Of a DNA stretch of 64,000 bases, positions 33,060 to 44,809 are shown in pieces (positions within the stretch are counted from its first letter, which is position 1; each line of letters begins with the position of its first letter). The notes under the pieces were generated by a model. It was not told the DNA's origin, searched no databases, and saw nothing but the letters and a program-made list of their open reading frames with translations. The position numbers were made by a program, and so were the translations under genes. This DNA is from Vesta saturnalis (Eukaryota; Arthropoda; Insecta; Coleoptera; Lampyridae), in the NCBI GenBank assembly GCA_036346205.1, contig JARFJB010001166.1, positions 10,463,501 to 10,527,500 of the forward strand, given 5' to 3'.

Positions 33060-36000
33060 CATGAAGGAGTTTTAGATTAATAATTGCAAAAGTGAGATGT
33101 GATGTGAGTGTAATAAATTGTAGAGAGTGTTATTAGATGTGTGCATATATGTGTGTAGATGGAGTGTGAGTGTGTAATCTGTATGAAATTAAGTGTGAGA
33201 ATGAGTGTAGAAGTGAGTGCTGTTATTATGCTTTAATAACTTGTGCATATGCGTATAAGGATGTGATTGAGCACATCTTATAAATAAGTGAATGAGCGAA
33301 TGAGTGGGTAAGTAAGTGAGTGTGTTAATGCCTTCTAATCAAGTTTAGTGTAGGTAGTATAAACGAAAAAATGGGTGATTTCAAAAAAGGTACATGATGA
33401 CTATGTTTGGAAATGCTGACATTGTGTATTCGGATAAGAATTAATCTTTATAATTTCAACGTTAGATGCTATAAATCAATATAGCCGCCTTCAGATGAAA
33501 ATATCAGCAATTTTCCAAGATGACTATTCTTTGATATAGCAAACAAAAATAATCTAAAACAAAATAAAACAGGATTTGAAATTGACCAACAAAAAAATGA
33601 GCTATAAGGATTAATACAAAGCTTTCAGTACCGTCTGCACGCGTTAACTCCTTATACTGGGGGCATGTGTGTCTGAGGGTGCTTGAATGTGAGAGTGTAA
33701 AGGTCTGAGGGTGTTAGTGTGAGAGGGCGGGAGTGAAATCGTGAGACCTAGGGTGTGTGAACGAGAAAGTGAGTGTGCGTGTAGGAGGGCCAGTGTATGA
33801 GAATTGAGAGAGGTAACAGAGTGTTTAAGTGTGAGAGTGTAAGAAGGATGTGAATGCGTTACAGTGTAAACTCGTGAGAGGCAGTATGAAAGTGAAAGTT
33901 GAGAGGACATGTAAACATAGGAGTTTTAGGGTGTAAGTGTATGAAAGCGTGAAGGTATGAGTGAAATGTGAGTGTGAAAATGTGAGACTGTGGCAGTGTA
34001 AATGTGTGATAGTGTGAGAATTATAGAGTAAACATATGTGTTCTAAAGAGTAACTGTGTGAAATTGTTAGGTGGTATGACATTTGATTGTGAGGCTGTGC
34101 ATGTGCTCTTAAGGGTGCGATTTGGTGCGTGTTGTAAATAAGTGAGTAAGCGAATGGGTGGGTAAGTGAGTGAACGGGTTAATATGTCTTTTACTAATAT
34201 TTAGTGTTTTCAGAAGGTAAGGTAAAGATTATGTTTTGGCAAATTGACATTGTACATTTCGCATTGTGTCGTTAAACAATTTATAACCCAAAACAACAAT
34301 TATACATGTTATACTAACACGCAAACTTTCAAAGTAACCAATATAATTTTTTTAATTAAGAACTTAATATGGTGGCGAGAAATAAATATTAGTGGTTCTA
34401 ATTACTGCACCAGCAACCGTTTTTTTGGAATTACAACGTTTATTTATGAAGGCATTTATTATTTTTCAAGATGACTGTGTGGGATTAGTACAAACTCTCT
34501 TAATACCTTACACACCACCCAAAAGTGTGAGATTGTGAAAATGTGAGGGTATGAGGATGTGAAAGCGTGAGAGAGTCAGACTGTGACAGTCGGAATGTGT
34601 GTGTGTGTGTGTGTGTGTAAAGTGTGATGGAGTGGTGAGGGTAAAGATGACCAGTGTGGTGAGTCTGTCGGTATGGGGTGAGATTGTGAGTGTGTGATGG
34701 TTTCACGATGAGATGATGGAAAGATGTAGTGAGGTGTGAGTGAGACATGAGAGAGGTGTGAAAGTATGAGGGTGTGAGTGTGAGGGTATGTGTGAAAGTA
34801 TAAGTATGTGAAAGTGGAATGCGAGAATGTGAGATAGTAAGGAAGTGAAAGTAAGCGGGTGATAGTGTGTGAGAATGTGGTTGCTGAGGAGAATAAGGGA
34901 GTAAGAGTATAAGAATGCAAAAGTATGTGGGTGTGAGTGTGAGCGTGTAAGAGTTTTACGGTGAGTGTATGAGAAAGTGTGATAGGGCGAGAGAGAATGA
35001 GAGTGAGTAAAAGTATGAGGGTGTGAGTGTGAGTGTGACTTTGATACGTGAGAATGAGAGAGATTTTGAGTATGAGAGTGTGTGAGTGTGAGAATGAAAG
35101 TGTGAGGGTGGGATGGTGTGAGAGCGTGTGAAAATGTGAGTGCGAGGGTCTGAGTGTGAAAGTATGAGAATGTGAGAATGGTGAGTGTAAGAAGTGAAAG
35201 TGTGCGGGTGATAGTGTGTGAGAATGTGGATGTCTAAGAGAATAAGGGAGTAAGAGTATAAGAATACAAGAGTATATGGGTGTGAGTTTGTGAAGGAGTC
35301 AGTGAAATGTGAGAGTTTGAGAGCGTGAGTATTACGTGGGAGTGTAAGATTATTAGGGTCAGGGAGAGGGAAAGTGCTGGAGTGTGTAAATGTTAGACTG
35401 TGATAGTGTGAATGCTGTAAAGGAGCTAGAGTGTGAAAATGAGTGTAAGGTGTGCGAGTGTCGGAAGTGTACTGTGGAGTAAGATGGTGTAAGAGTTTGA
35501 GAGCGTAAGAGAGTAAAGGTATAAGAATGTGATAATGTTAGAGCGCGAGAGATGTGTGGGAGTGTGAGAGTGTAAGGACTAACGGTATAAGTATGTTACA
35601 GTGTAAGAGAATGAGAGTGCGAGAATGTAAGGGCGTAGAGGTGTGTGAATATTAGCGTTGGAGTGTAAGAGTGTGCGAATGTGAGTGTGTGTGTTAAAGT
35701 ATTGAGAGTGTGAGAATCTGACAGGGGAAGTGTGAGAGTGTCAGAGTGTGTGTGAGAGGCTGAAATAGTGTTAGAATGAGTGTGTGTGAGATCTTGAAGG
35801 TGCGAAAGTGAGAGTGTAAGAGTGGGCGTGAGGGTGTCAGAGTAAATTGGAGTCAGATTGTGACAATATAAGTAAGGGTGTGAGAGTGTGTATGTGAGTG
35901 TGACAGTGAAAGGGTGTCAGAGTGTGGGGGTCTGAGAATATAAGCGTGGCAGGGTTTAAGTGTATGAGTGAGTGTGATACAGTGAGTGTGAGTGTGACGG

Positions 36001-38045
36001 TGTGAAGGTGTGAGAGAGTGAAAGTATGAGGGCGTAAGAGTGTGAGGGTGCAAATATACGAGAGTGTAAAGGTTAGATTATTAGGATTTAGAGAGAGGGT
36101 GTCACGGTATGTGTGTAAGGGTATGATAATGAACATATTGTAAAAGTGTGCGAATCTTAGAGTGTAAAAGTGTGAGTGGGAGGGTGTGAGGGTCAGAGAT
36201 TGTAACGGAGTAAAATGTGAGATTGTGACAATGTGAGGGAGTGAGGGTGTGAGAGTGTGAGGGCTGAGAGTATAAGAGTGGCAAGGTTTGAGTGTATGAG
36301 AGTGAAACTGTGATAGTGTGAGTGTGGGTGACGGTGTGAAGGCGTGAGAGAGTGAAAGATTGGGGCAAATGTACGAGAGTGTGAAGGCTAGAGTATGAGG
36401 GTTTAGAGAGGGGGTGTGAGGGTATGTGGTAAGGGTATGAGAATGAACATTTTGTGAAAGTGTGGAAATGTTAAGCATGAGAGTGTGTGGGCGTGAGGGT
36501 CTGAGGGTGTGACAGTGTAAGAGTATGAGAATGTGAGAATGAAGTGAAGTCTGAGGATATGGGAGTGTGTAGAGTGAGAGTTGCTAGTGTATGAGAGTGT
36601 AAGGTAATAAATGTATGAGACTGTGAGAGTGTAGTAGTAAGGGTGTCAAGGTGTGAGAAGGTTAGTGTTGGAGTGTAAAAGTGTGAGAACGTGAAAATTT
36701 GGTAGGGTGGTAGTATGAATGTGAGAGTGTAAGTTACCAGGGGAAGGTTGTGCATGTTTGAGTGTGAGGGTGTTAAAGTAATGCCAAAATCTGAGTGGAA
36801 AGTGTGAGATTGTCAGAGTTGAGTGTGAGACTGATAATGTTTGTGTGAGTGAATGGGAGGGTGTCAGAGTGAGATGGTGTGACATTGTGTCAACGTCAGA
36901 GAGTGAGGGCGTGAAAGTGTGTATGTGCGAGTGTGAGGGTTTGGGAAAGTGTAAGAGTGTCAGGGTCTAAGAGTGTGAGTATAAGATTGTGTAGAGAGTG
37001 GATGTGAAAGTGTAAGGGTTTGAGAAAACAAGGGTGTGAAAGTGTGCAAGCCTTAGAGTGTAAAAGTGTGAGTGTGTGTGAGAAATGTAGGGGTATGAGG
37101 ATGTGAGTGTTATAGTGAGAGGTCTGATTGCATGAGAGTATATGGGCATAAATATGTGTGAATATAAGAGTGTGAAGGTATGAGAGTGTAACAATGTAAA
37201 AGTGTACGAATGTGGGAATGTTAGAGTATTGGAGTGTAAGAATGTGAGAACGTGAAAGTTTGGGAGCATGATAGTGTGAGTGTGAGAGTGTAAGATTACC
37301 AGGGTGAGGTTGTGCATGTGAGAGTGTGAGAATCTAAGTGGGAAATTGTGAGAGTGCCAGAGTGTATGAGTGTGAGATTGTGATAGTGTTAGAGTGAGTG
37401 TATGTGAGGGTGTGAAGGTGCGAAAGTGTACGGGTGTGAGCATGAGTGGGAGAGTGTCAGAGTGAGGTGGTGTGAGATTATGACAATGTGCGAAAGTGAG
37501 GGTGTGAAAGTGTGTATGTGCGGGTGCGAGAGTAAGAGGGGGTAAGAGTCTGAGTGTTTGAGAGTAGAAGAAAGGCAGGATGTGGTAATGTGGGGGTGTT
37601 AGAATGTGAAAATATAAAGGTGTGAGTTGGAAGAGAAGGCGTGAGGGTGTGAATGTGTAAGGGTATAAAACTGCAAGAGTGTAAATGTGTGAGAAGGTGA
37701 GGGTGTGAGTGTGTGAAGGTGTTAAGTGTGAGATTGTAAGAATGTGAGAGTGTGGGTGTTCGAGTATGAAATTATGAGGGTGTCGAGTGTGAGTGAGACT
37801 GTGATAGCATGAGAATTTGAGAGCGTGAGTGTGAATGTGAGAGCGTGAGAGTTGGAGAGTGTGAAAATGTGCGAGTGTGATTGTAATAGTTTGGTTGTAG
37901 GAGAATGTGCGTGTAGAGTGTAATAGTGAGACAAGTAGTGAGATGGTATGGGTGTTATATTGTGAGCTTGTGCACGTGAGGGTGTGATTGAATGCGTATT
38001 GTAAATAAGTGAATGAGCGAATGGTAAGTGAGTGTGTGTGTCACT
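33060..38045. repeat. C-poor GTGAGA-type satellite with higher-order blocks
   Basis: About 5 kb of plus strand is built from GTGTGAGAGTGTGAG-like words with very few C. Non-array blocks punctuate it: a GTAAATAAGTGAATGAGCGA landmark occurs near 33281, 34135 and 38002 with similar leading text (TGTGATTGAGCAC, GTGCGATTTGGTGCG, TGTGATTGAATGCG). The first two are 854 bp apart. A GT run lies at about 34592-34620. Minus-strand Ser/His/Thr/Leu ORFs of up to 213 residues are artefacts of the array. Confidence 0.9.
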
Positions 38046-38145
38046 CTTCTTCATCACCGTTCATACCTCCCACATACGTAATATGTACTAAATAATGTCT
38101 AGACCTCTATAATTTTTAGAAGTAGACAACCAATTCTTGGACAAC

Positions 38146-41100
38146 CTATTACTCAAGAAAATAATACAATTGCCTAGGATCGACCTGGCTACAAGGGGCG
38201 GTCAAGGTCAAAACAGACAGACCCCGTTGCTGACGACTGTGCAAGGAATGAATGGCGAGTCGGAATGTGGAATGTTAGAGGTATGCATGGTAAATAATTT
38301 GAAATTGCGAATGTAATGTAAGAAAGACACCTTGATATTCTGTGTGTATCGGAAACAAAGCGCAAAGGAAAGGATGCTGTGGAGATGGAGGATGGCAGCC
38401 TGGCACTATGGTCAGGAGTTGAGACGGAAGTGCATGGCGCAAAAGGAGCTGGGATGATCATAAGTGAAAGAGCGAAAAGATGTGTTAAACAGTACGAATT
38501 GGTATCTCCCCGGGTAATATGGGTTAGAATGAAAGTGAAGTTTCGAAGAATTTTTCTTATTGTATGCTATGCACCGGTGAATGGAGAAAGAGACCAGGAG
38601 CGTGAGAACTTCTGGAATGAAGTAGAGAACGTGTTGAACGTATGTAAGCCAAACGAAAGAGTGATTATAGTGGGGGATATGAACGGATGGGTGGGTGTAC
38701 AGAGAGAACATGGTGAACGCGTTCTAGGAAAGTTCGGAGACCAAAGAATCAATGAGAACGGTGAACACCTGCTGAACATCTGTGTGGAGAGAATCCTGTT
38801 TGTATCCAATACGTGGTTCAAACATAAAAATGTGCATATGTATACACGGCAAATAGGTGAATCTAAAAGTATGATAGACTTGATAGTGTATGATGAACGG
38901 CTTAGAAACCTGGTGAAAGACACAAAAGTAATGCGCGGAGCGGTGTGTGGATCGTACCACTTTTTGGTTGTATCGAGAGTGTGTTTAGGGCAAAGTGGGT
39001 CTGGAGAAGGAGAGCAAACGTAGTGTGAACGTCCAAAATTAGGGTTGACAAGCTAATGGATAATGGTGCGAGAATGAAATACGCAGATGCTGTGAGTAAA
39101 GAGCTGAATCTGAATGAAACAGTGTGGAACGAACAAATAAAAGACACTGACGTTGAAAGTGCATGGATAAGCTTGAAAAACTCTGTTGTCAATTGTGCCG
39201 TGCGAATATGTGGAAGAGTGACTGTAGGTAGACAGAAAAAATGTGCTTGGTGGAATGAGTCGGTAAAAAAGGCAGTATGTAAGAAAAGAGATTCGTATTT
39301 GGCAATGATTGCTGCAAAAAAATGAGACTGAGAAAAAGCGATTGTATGAGGTGTACAGATTAAGAAACAAAGAAGCGAATGAAGGCAGTAGAATAAGTAA
39401 AGAGGAAGTGATGGCTGTGGAAGGAGAGAAATGCAGAATGATTTTGAGGGAAACAAAAACTCTTCTGGAAATGGGTCAAAATACAAAACGTGGCCCAAAA
39501 CAGAACGCTGCAGGAGTGATGAATGCTAGAAACGAAATAGTATGGGACGATTGTGAAGTGAGGAAATGCTGGCAAGAATATTTCGGAAAGCTGTACAGTA
39601 ATGAGGAAAGTAAGACTGAAGGGTTAAATAAGGAGAATATAGAAGAAATGATGAATGAAACTGAGAAGGATATTGGAATAAATGAGGTAGAGAAAATGGT
39701 AGGAAGGTTGAAAACGGCAAGGGAGCAGGCGTGAGATGAAATCACTGGTGAAATGCTCAAGTATGGTGGTGCAAAGCTTATACGAAGATTGTGTGAATTA
39801 TTCAATGTATGTTATGTGTGGAAAAGTGCCGAGTGATTGAGAGAGGCGATCATTGTACCGTTGTATAAGGGTAAGGGAACAAGAGTGATATGTAAGAACT
39901 ACAGAGGAATAAGTTGCTCAACGGTGGTAAAGTGTTGGAAGAATACTGATTGATAGAGTACGAGAAACTACAAACTAGAGATATGGGATGTGCAAGGTGG
40001 CTTCATGCCAGGGAGAGGAGTGTCGATCAGATGGTTGCTCCAGCAGGTGATCGAAAAGTGTTTAAAGGTAAAAGGAAGTTGTACTGTGCGTTTGTAGATC
40101 TGGAGAAAGCATATGACAGAGTGAGATAGGAGAAGCTAGTGGGAAATATTAAAGTGAATATGGCGTAAATAAAGGTCTAATAAATGGAATAAGGCAGTAT
40201 ACAACGGTAGTCGGGCATGTGTAGGGTGAGAGGGGTGAGTGAATACTTTAATATTGAGCAAGGTGTGATGTCACGTGGTTGTTCAATGTACATGGATAAA
40301 TTCTTAGACAAGCATGTACGATACAAATGGTGTAATGGTTGGTGACGTAAATGTACGACTTCTGGTGTATGCAGATGACACAGTCTTATTAAGTGACAGT
40401 GCGGATGAGCTGCAAACCGCTCTGAGGAAGTTTGATACAGTCTGTGAGAGCATGGACCTAAAGGTAAACGTGAACAAAACTAAGATTGTGGTGTTCAATC
40501 GGAAGTGGAAAGGATAGTAGAGTATTTACTCTGCAAGATGAAATTGTGGAGCAAGTGGACGAGCTGGTATATTCGGTAGAATGTTTACTGCAGATGGTAC
40601 AATTGAGAGCGAGATTGGACGAAGGGTCAATGCTGGAAGGAAAGTGATTGGAAGTATGTGGACGATAATGAGAAATAAAGCATGAGCCTAGCTGCGAAAC
40701 GAGCAATCTATAATGGCGTGTTCGTCCGTCAGTACTGTATGGAAGTGAGACATGGGTATGTCAAAAAGCACGAAAGAAAATAAATGCCGTGGGATGAGAT
40801 TCCTGAGAAGCGCATGTGTAAAACGAGAAGGGACAAGATAAAAATGAATGCATAATGACGGAGTGTGGTGAGGAAAAGACGATGATGGATAGATATAAAG
40901 TAGTACATTACGTTGGTTTGGTCACATTGAGAGAATGAACAACGCAAGATTAACGAAACAAATATATGTGGGTGAGGTTAGGGGAAAGGTGGCCTGGTAG
41001 GCCGCGTAAAACTTGGCTGAATGTAGTAGAATCTATGATAAAGGAAAGAAAGGTAAGGAGTTTTAAAAACAAAAGGGCATGTCAGAGACTATGTATGAAC

Positions 41101-41222
41101 TTCGGAAGCTAGGAATATGCGGAATAGGAAAGCATGGAGAAAGATTGTGAATGAAAAATAAATAAGAGGCAGGGATTGTTTTGCCTATCCTCCAAGGGAA
41201 TGGAGTGAAGGTTAAGTTAAGT
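38146..41222 (+). mobile_element. RTE-like LINE copy 2
   Basis: It aligns with copy 1 (13527-16660) in opposite orientation from a TTACTCAAGAAAA-type start to a 3' end GAAGGTTAAGTTAAGTTACA, where the AAGT tail is reduced. It begins directly after the GTGAGA satellite and its spacer, so it may have inserted at the satellite edge. Confidence 0.85.
38200..41110 (+). pseudogene. Endonuclease-reverse transcriptase polyprotein, copy 2
   Basis: The endonuclease (38240-39020 in changing frames) keeps CYAPVNGE, GDMNGWVG and SMIDLIVYDERL, but the SDH motif reads GSYHFLV, so the catalytic Asp is lost. The linker that copy 1 lacks is present (MKYADAVSKELNLNETVWNE onward, 39056-39325), and a 39309-39734 frame carries the region before RT. 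The RT domain is badly damaged: many indels between 39730 and 40320, then LLVYADDTVLLSD intact at 40314-40517, followed by frameshifted C-terminal sequence. It retains a Cys codon where copy 1 has its TGA (near 40085). Overall it is more decayed in RT than copy 1 but less deleted in the endonuclease-RT linker. Confidence 0.82.
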
Positions 41223-41231
41223 TACAACCTA

Positions 41232-41410
41232 TTCCATAAGGAGTTAAATATCTGGTGTGGAACACTACACGACCTTCCAACGTACAAAATGGAAATTAAA
41301 ACAAATGAAATAATTTTAATAACATTTTTTGTAGGATAACTGTGCAACATCTTTCATAATAAGCTTATTACGAAAATAGGCAACATTGTAAAAACAAAAA
41401 CAATAATCTA
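41232..41410. repeat. Dispersed repeat B, copy 1
   Basis: ACACGACCTTCCAACGTACA and AATGGAAATTAAAACAAATG match 47247-47295 (ACGACCTTCCAACCTACAAA, GTGGAAATTAAAAGAAATGA), and both are followed by AGGCAAC and AAAAACAA. The second copy ends in a TA microsatellite. Confidence 0.6.
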
Positions 41411-41869
41411 TATCAGAATGATGTTTAAAACTTCATGTCAGATTGAGATTAATAGACATAAATTCATCTTAACTTAAAAAAATCCAAAGCCTCCCGCTTC
41501 TATAAGATATCAATAATATAGTTTAACCATTTCATTTATATTTAATTAATTTTTAGGCTTACCTTGCGTTATATTAAGAAATTTTATAAAGAGAATTTAT
41601 GTAAAATTAAATTTAAAAATCTGTCTACTCTTCTTCTTATAAAATTAATCGTTATTCAAATATTGAAAAAATTTTAACCAACACTTAAATTCTACCTGAG
41701 GACTTTTTTTGCTACTAAATGACGGGTCGCATCAAAAATTTGAATAGATCGTAATTAATCGATATGTTTAAGGTCTATATCTAGGTATTTTTATATTTTT
41801 GAAATATGCAGCTGTTTTAGAAATATTTGATAAAAACCAAACACTGATCTTAATAAACTTCCACTCTCC

Positions 41870-42160
41870 ACCGCTGGATTTCTCCCAAGATCTAATCAGA
41901 TCCAAGCCAAAAGAAAACAAGCTTAAATGCAGAATTTTTGGTACCTAGGTATTTTCGTTGTGGAATTATCGTCGATACTAACGCACATCCACACACACAC
42001 ACACACAGACACACATCCAGACATCATGGCCGATCTTGACGAAACTTGGCCAAAAGTTGTAAAATGAGCTAATAAGTCGATTTAGCGATAGTGAAAAAAA
42101 AGTCGATTGCTTAATCTTCTATACCTACATAATATGCACATGTAGGTTGGAAGGTAAACA
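41870..42160. repeat. Microsatellite-linked dispersed repeat, most complete copy
   Basis: The left part (CGCTGGATTTCTCCCAAGAT, CTAATCAGATCC, AAACAAGCTTAA) matches 51645-51755. A short CA run at about 41990-42010 follows, then the right part, which matches 1275-1415. This copy shows both halves around the CA run and so defines the element. Confidence 0.65.
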
Positions 42161-42365
42161 GAGTATAATGGCATTTTCATTCAATGCCAATAAATTAAAA
42201 ATTACGATAACCGTTTCATTTAAGTAGGTATTGGTTAAACACTTAATAATTTGGACTGCATATTTTTTGTGTACATTCACACGTATTAATTTCTAAATGT
42301 TCAGTTGCAGTAAATTTTCATTGGCGATAGTGAGCGAAGGGTACGAGCGTATGTAGGGTAGGGAG

Positions 42366-42742
42366 GGGGAATAGCGCTCACTGGGTAATGCGCTCACCTT
42401 GTCAAAATAGAACGTAGCAACACGCCACGTCACGTTAAGTACGAGGAAGGTGGTCTCTAACAGGCAGCGACCCAAACGGACAGTCAGCTCGCCTCATTGA
42501 ACCGTGAAGTGCGTTTTTTCGTTTGCAGCAGCGCTGATCTAATTTTTGGTTAGGTGTTTTTTGTCGGTAAGTCCAAAACTTTAATGCTTATTTAATTATT
42601 AATTTTCTTGTCTGACAATAAAACTATTCTATTTTGTTATAATGCAATCAATTTTCAACAATTGTGTATGATTTTTTCAATTTCAAATTAATTACAAAAC
42701 GAACGTTTGGGGTTATACCGCTCATCTGATCGCCATTACCCC
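42366..42742. promoter_or_regulatory. Subterminal GGGTAATGCGCTCAC words, left side
   Basis: Two direct copies at 42366-42381 and 42383-42397. A head-to-head pair, forward 42711-42725 and reverse 42731-42742, lies inside intron 1. Right-end copies are reverse 44583-44597, reverse 44603-44617, forward 44625-44640 and reverse 44783-44799. Function as transposase binding sites is inferred. Confidence 0.6.
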
Positions 42743-42771
42743 CTTAGTGACGTATTTTTTTATTGTTGTAG
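42567..42771 (+). other. Probable 5' UTR intron of pogo element 2
   Basis: Donor GTAAGTCC after TTTGTCG and acceptor TTATTGTTGTAG two bases before the ATG at 42774. It matches the intron of element 1 in position and size. Confidence 0.6.
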
Positions 42772-42773
42772 AT

Positions 42774-44511
42774 ATGCCAAGAAATTGTCAAAGGACTAAA
42801 GCGGCTTGGACCGAAGAAGACCTTCAATCTGCTAAAACTGCGATTGAAGGAGGTTTGTCCAAAAGAAAAGCCGCAAAACAATATAACATACCATTTACTA
42901 CTTTGAGAGATTTACTAAAAAATGAAAACACGAGCAACCCAAGACTAGGTCGCAAGCCCGTTTTCACCCAACAGCAAGAAACTGAAATTGCTGAACAAGT
43001 TAAGTTGTTGGCTTCGTTATACTATGGACTCAATGTCGCAGATTTGCGTGAACTTGTTTATAAATATGCTGAGCTCAACAATATCAAAAACAATTTTGAC
43101 CAAAGCAGCAAAACAGCTGGATTGGATTGGATACACGCCTTTATGAGACGGAATCATAAGTTTATTCCCAACAACATTTACAATGCGGCCGAAACTGGTA
43201 TCACTACGGTGACAGACCCAGGAAAAGTGCTCGCCGAAAAAGGACAAAGAGTCGGATATGTTACAAGCGGCGAACGAGGAAGCAACATAACAGTTATGTG
43301 TGCGATGAGTGCAGCCGGAAACTTTATACCGCCCATGTTTATTTTTGCCAGACAGAGAATGACGCCTTTATTAGAAAAAGATGGACCAGCTGGTGCATTA
43401 TACACCAACTCTAAAAATGGCTGGATAAACGAAGACTTATTTGTCACTTGGTTCAAACATTTCGCAGCATTTGCTAGGCCTACCAAAGAATCACCTGTGT
43501 TGTTAATTTTGGACAATCACAGCAGTCACATTTCCCTTCAAGCTTTTAATTTTTCCAAGGAAAACCACATCATAATGCTTTCCATCCCAGAGAACACAGC
43601 TGCTGGATGTATCTTTTTATGGACCGCTGAAAGCTGCTTATAGGCATGAATGCAACAGGCACATGAAGACATATTTAATGTCGAAAATAACTCCATACGA
43701 TGTTGCAGGTCTTTTCAATAAAGCATACGTACAAGTTGCGAATATAAGTAAAGCAGAATCAGGATTTCGAGCCACAGGAATTTATCCATTAAACCCAAAT
43801 GTTTTAATGATCAAGATTTTCTGGCAGCGTCGCTGATGGCACAAGAATCGGAACAAATCGCTGAAAATCAACACCCAAATGTCCAGACTTCTGAAGATGC
43901 GCGTCTAATGATATGGCTATAATTTCAGGACATACATCTCCATTGGCAGGTCCATCAAATAAGGATCAATGCTCTGAATCTGTTTTGGCAGTTGTTTGTA
44001 GCCAAGAACTTGTTGATGAGCAAAGAGGTCTGGTATCCTTTGCTGCTATAGTAACGTCACCAACTATTGCACCATTTTCTAAGCAAGGTCAAAGAAAGCG
44101 AAAACAACATGCTACCATATTAACTGCAACTCCTATGAAAATTATTTTAGAGGATAAAGAAAAGAAAAAAATAGCGAAACTCAATAAGACTCGAAAAGAT
44201 GATAAATCAAGATCAAAAGAAGTTGTAAAAGAAAAGAAGAACAAACATATGAAACAAAAATCTAACAAAAGAAAATTTTTCAAGAAAGTTCATCAGAGAG
44301 TGAAGATGAAGAGCACCTTTGCGACGATGACAGTGATGACGAAATGAATGTGGATGATGAAAATTATAACAAATGTATTATTTGCGAAGAATTTGGAAAA
44401 AATAACGAGTTGTGGTATCGCTGCACCATCTGCGGACTGTGGGCTCATGCTATATGTTCAGGGTGGGATTCGCCAAATGGATTCATCTGTGATTTAAGTG
44501 CCCAAAAATAA
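42774..44511 (+). pseudogene. pogo/Tigger-like transposase with PHD-like finger, catalytic loss
   Basis: The ATG at 42774 gives MPRNCQRTKAAWTEEDLQSA, then an HTH (GLSKRKAAKQYNIPFTTLRD) and a CENP-B-like segment ending FMRRNHK. About 36 residues present in element 1 are missing here, and the next block reads IYNAAETG where element 1 has IYNCDETG, so the first catalytic Asp is Ala. LLILDNHSSH keeps the second Asp. A frameshift near 43600 moves the third (LLDVSFYGPLKAAYRHEC) into another frame. Further breaks precede a Lys-rich region with KQHATILTATPMK, and the C-terminal finger (CIIC, YRCTICGLWAHAIC, FICDL) ends at TAA 44509-44511, with its last Cys pair damaged. The copy is inactive. Confidence 0.88.
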
Positions 44512-44572
44512 AATATTAGACACTATTTCTAATTTGTCTTACCTCTAATAATAATTATACTTGTTATATTCC

Positions 44573-44650
44573 AAAAACATGTTTGAGCGTCATTACCAGT
44601 ACTGAGCGGCATTACCCAAAGTCAGGGCAATACCGCTCAAACATGTTTTT
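44573..44650. repeat. 17-bp inverted repeat in the pogo 2 right end
   Basis: AAAAACATGTTTGAGCG (44573-44589) pairs with CGCTCAAACATGTTTTT (44634-44650). Between and overlapping them lie three of the GAGCGxCATTACC-type words. Confidence 0.85.
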
Positions 44651-44809
44651 TATAATTTTTTCTACTACTAGTAGGTTAAAGATATCTGCTACATTGTTGA
44701 TTACTTGATAATTAGAGACTTTGTTACTTTTCTTAATTTTGATTAATAATAAATAATTAAAAAATACACCATGTTTCCTTAAGTGAACGCCATTCCCCCT
44801 CCTACCCTA

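Larger units (their letters stand above)
42356..44807 (+). mobile_element. pogo-like element 2
   Basis: Ends GGGTAGGGAGGGGGAATAGC at 42356 and the inverse of GGGTAGGAGGGGGAATGGCG ending at 44807, flanked by TA (42354-42355 and 44808-44809). Length is 2452 bp. It shares the plan of element 1: noncoding exon, intron at 42567-42771, psq-HTH plus DDE_1 transposase and a C-terminal PHD-like finger. Eight copies of a GGGTAATRCCGCTCA-type word lie near the ends and in intron 1. Confidence 0.9.

Noticed and set aside
33644..38057. Ser/His/Thr/Leu-rich ORFs of 80-213 residues
   Set aside because: They translate the complement of the GTGAGA satellite in all frames.
38189..40947. Minus-strand ORFs over LINE copy 2
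   Set aside because: Antisense shadows of the plus-strand LINE.
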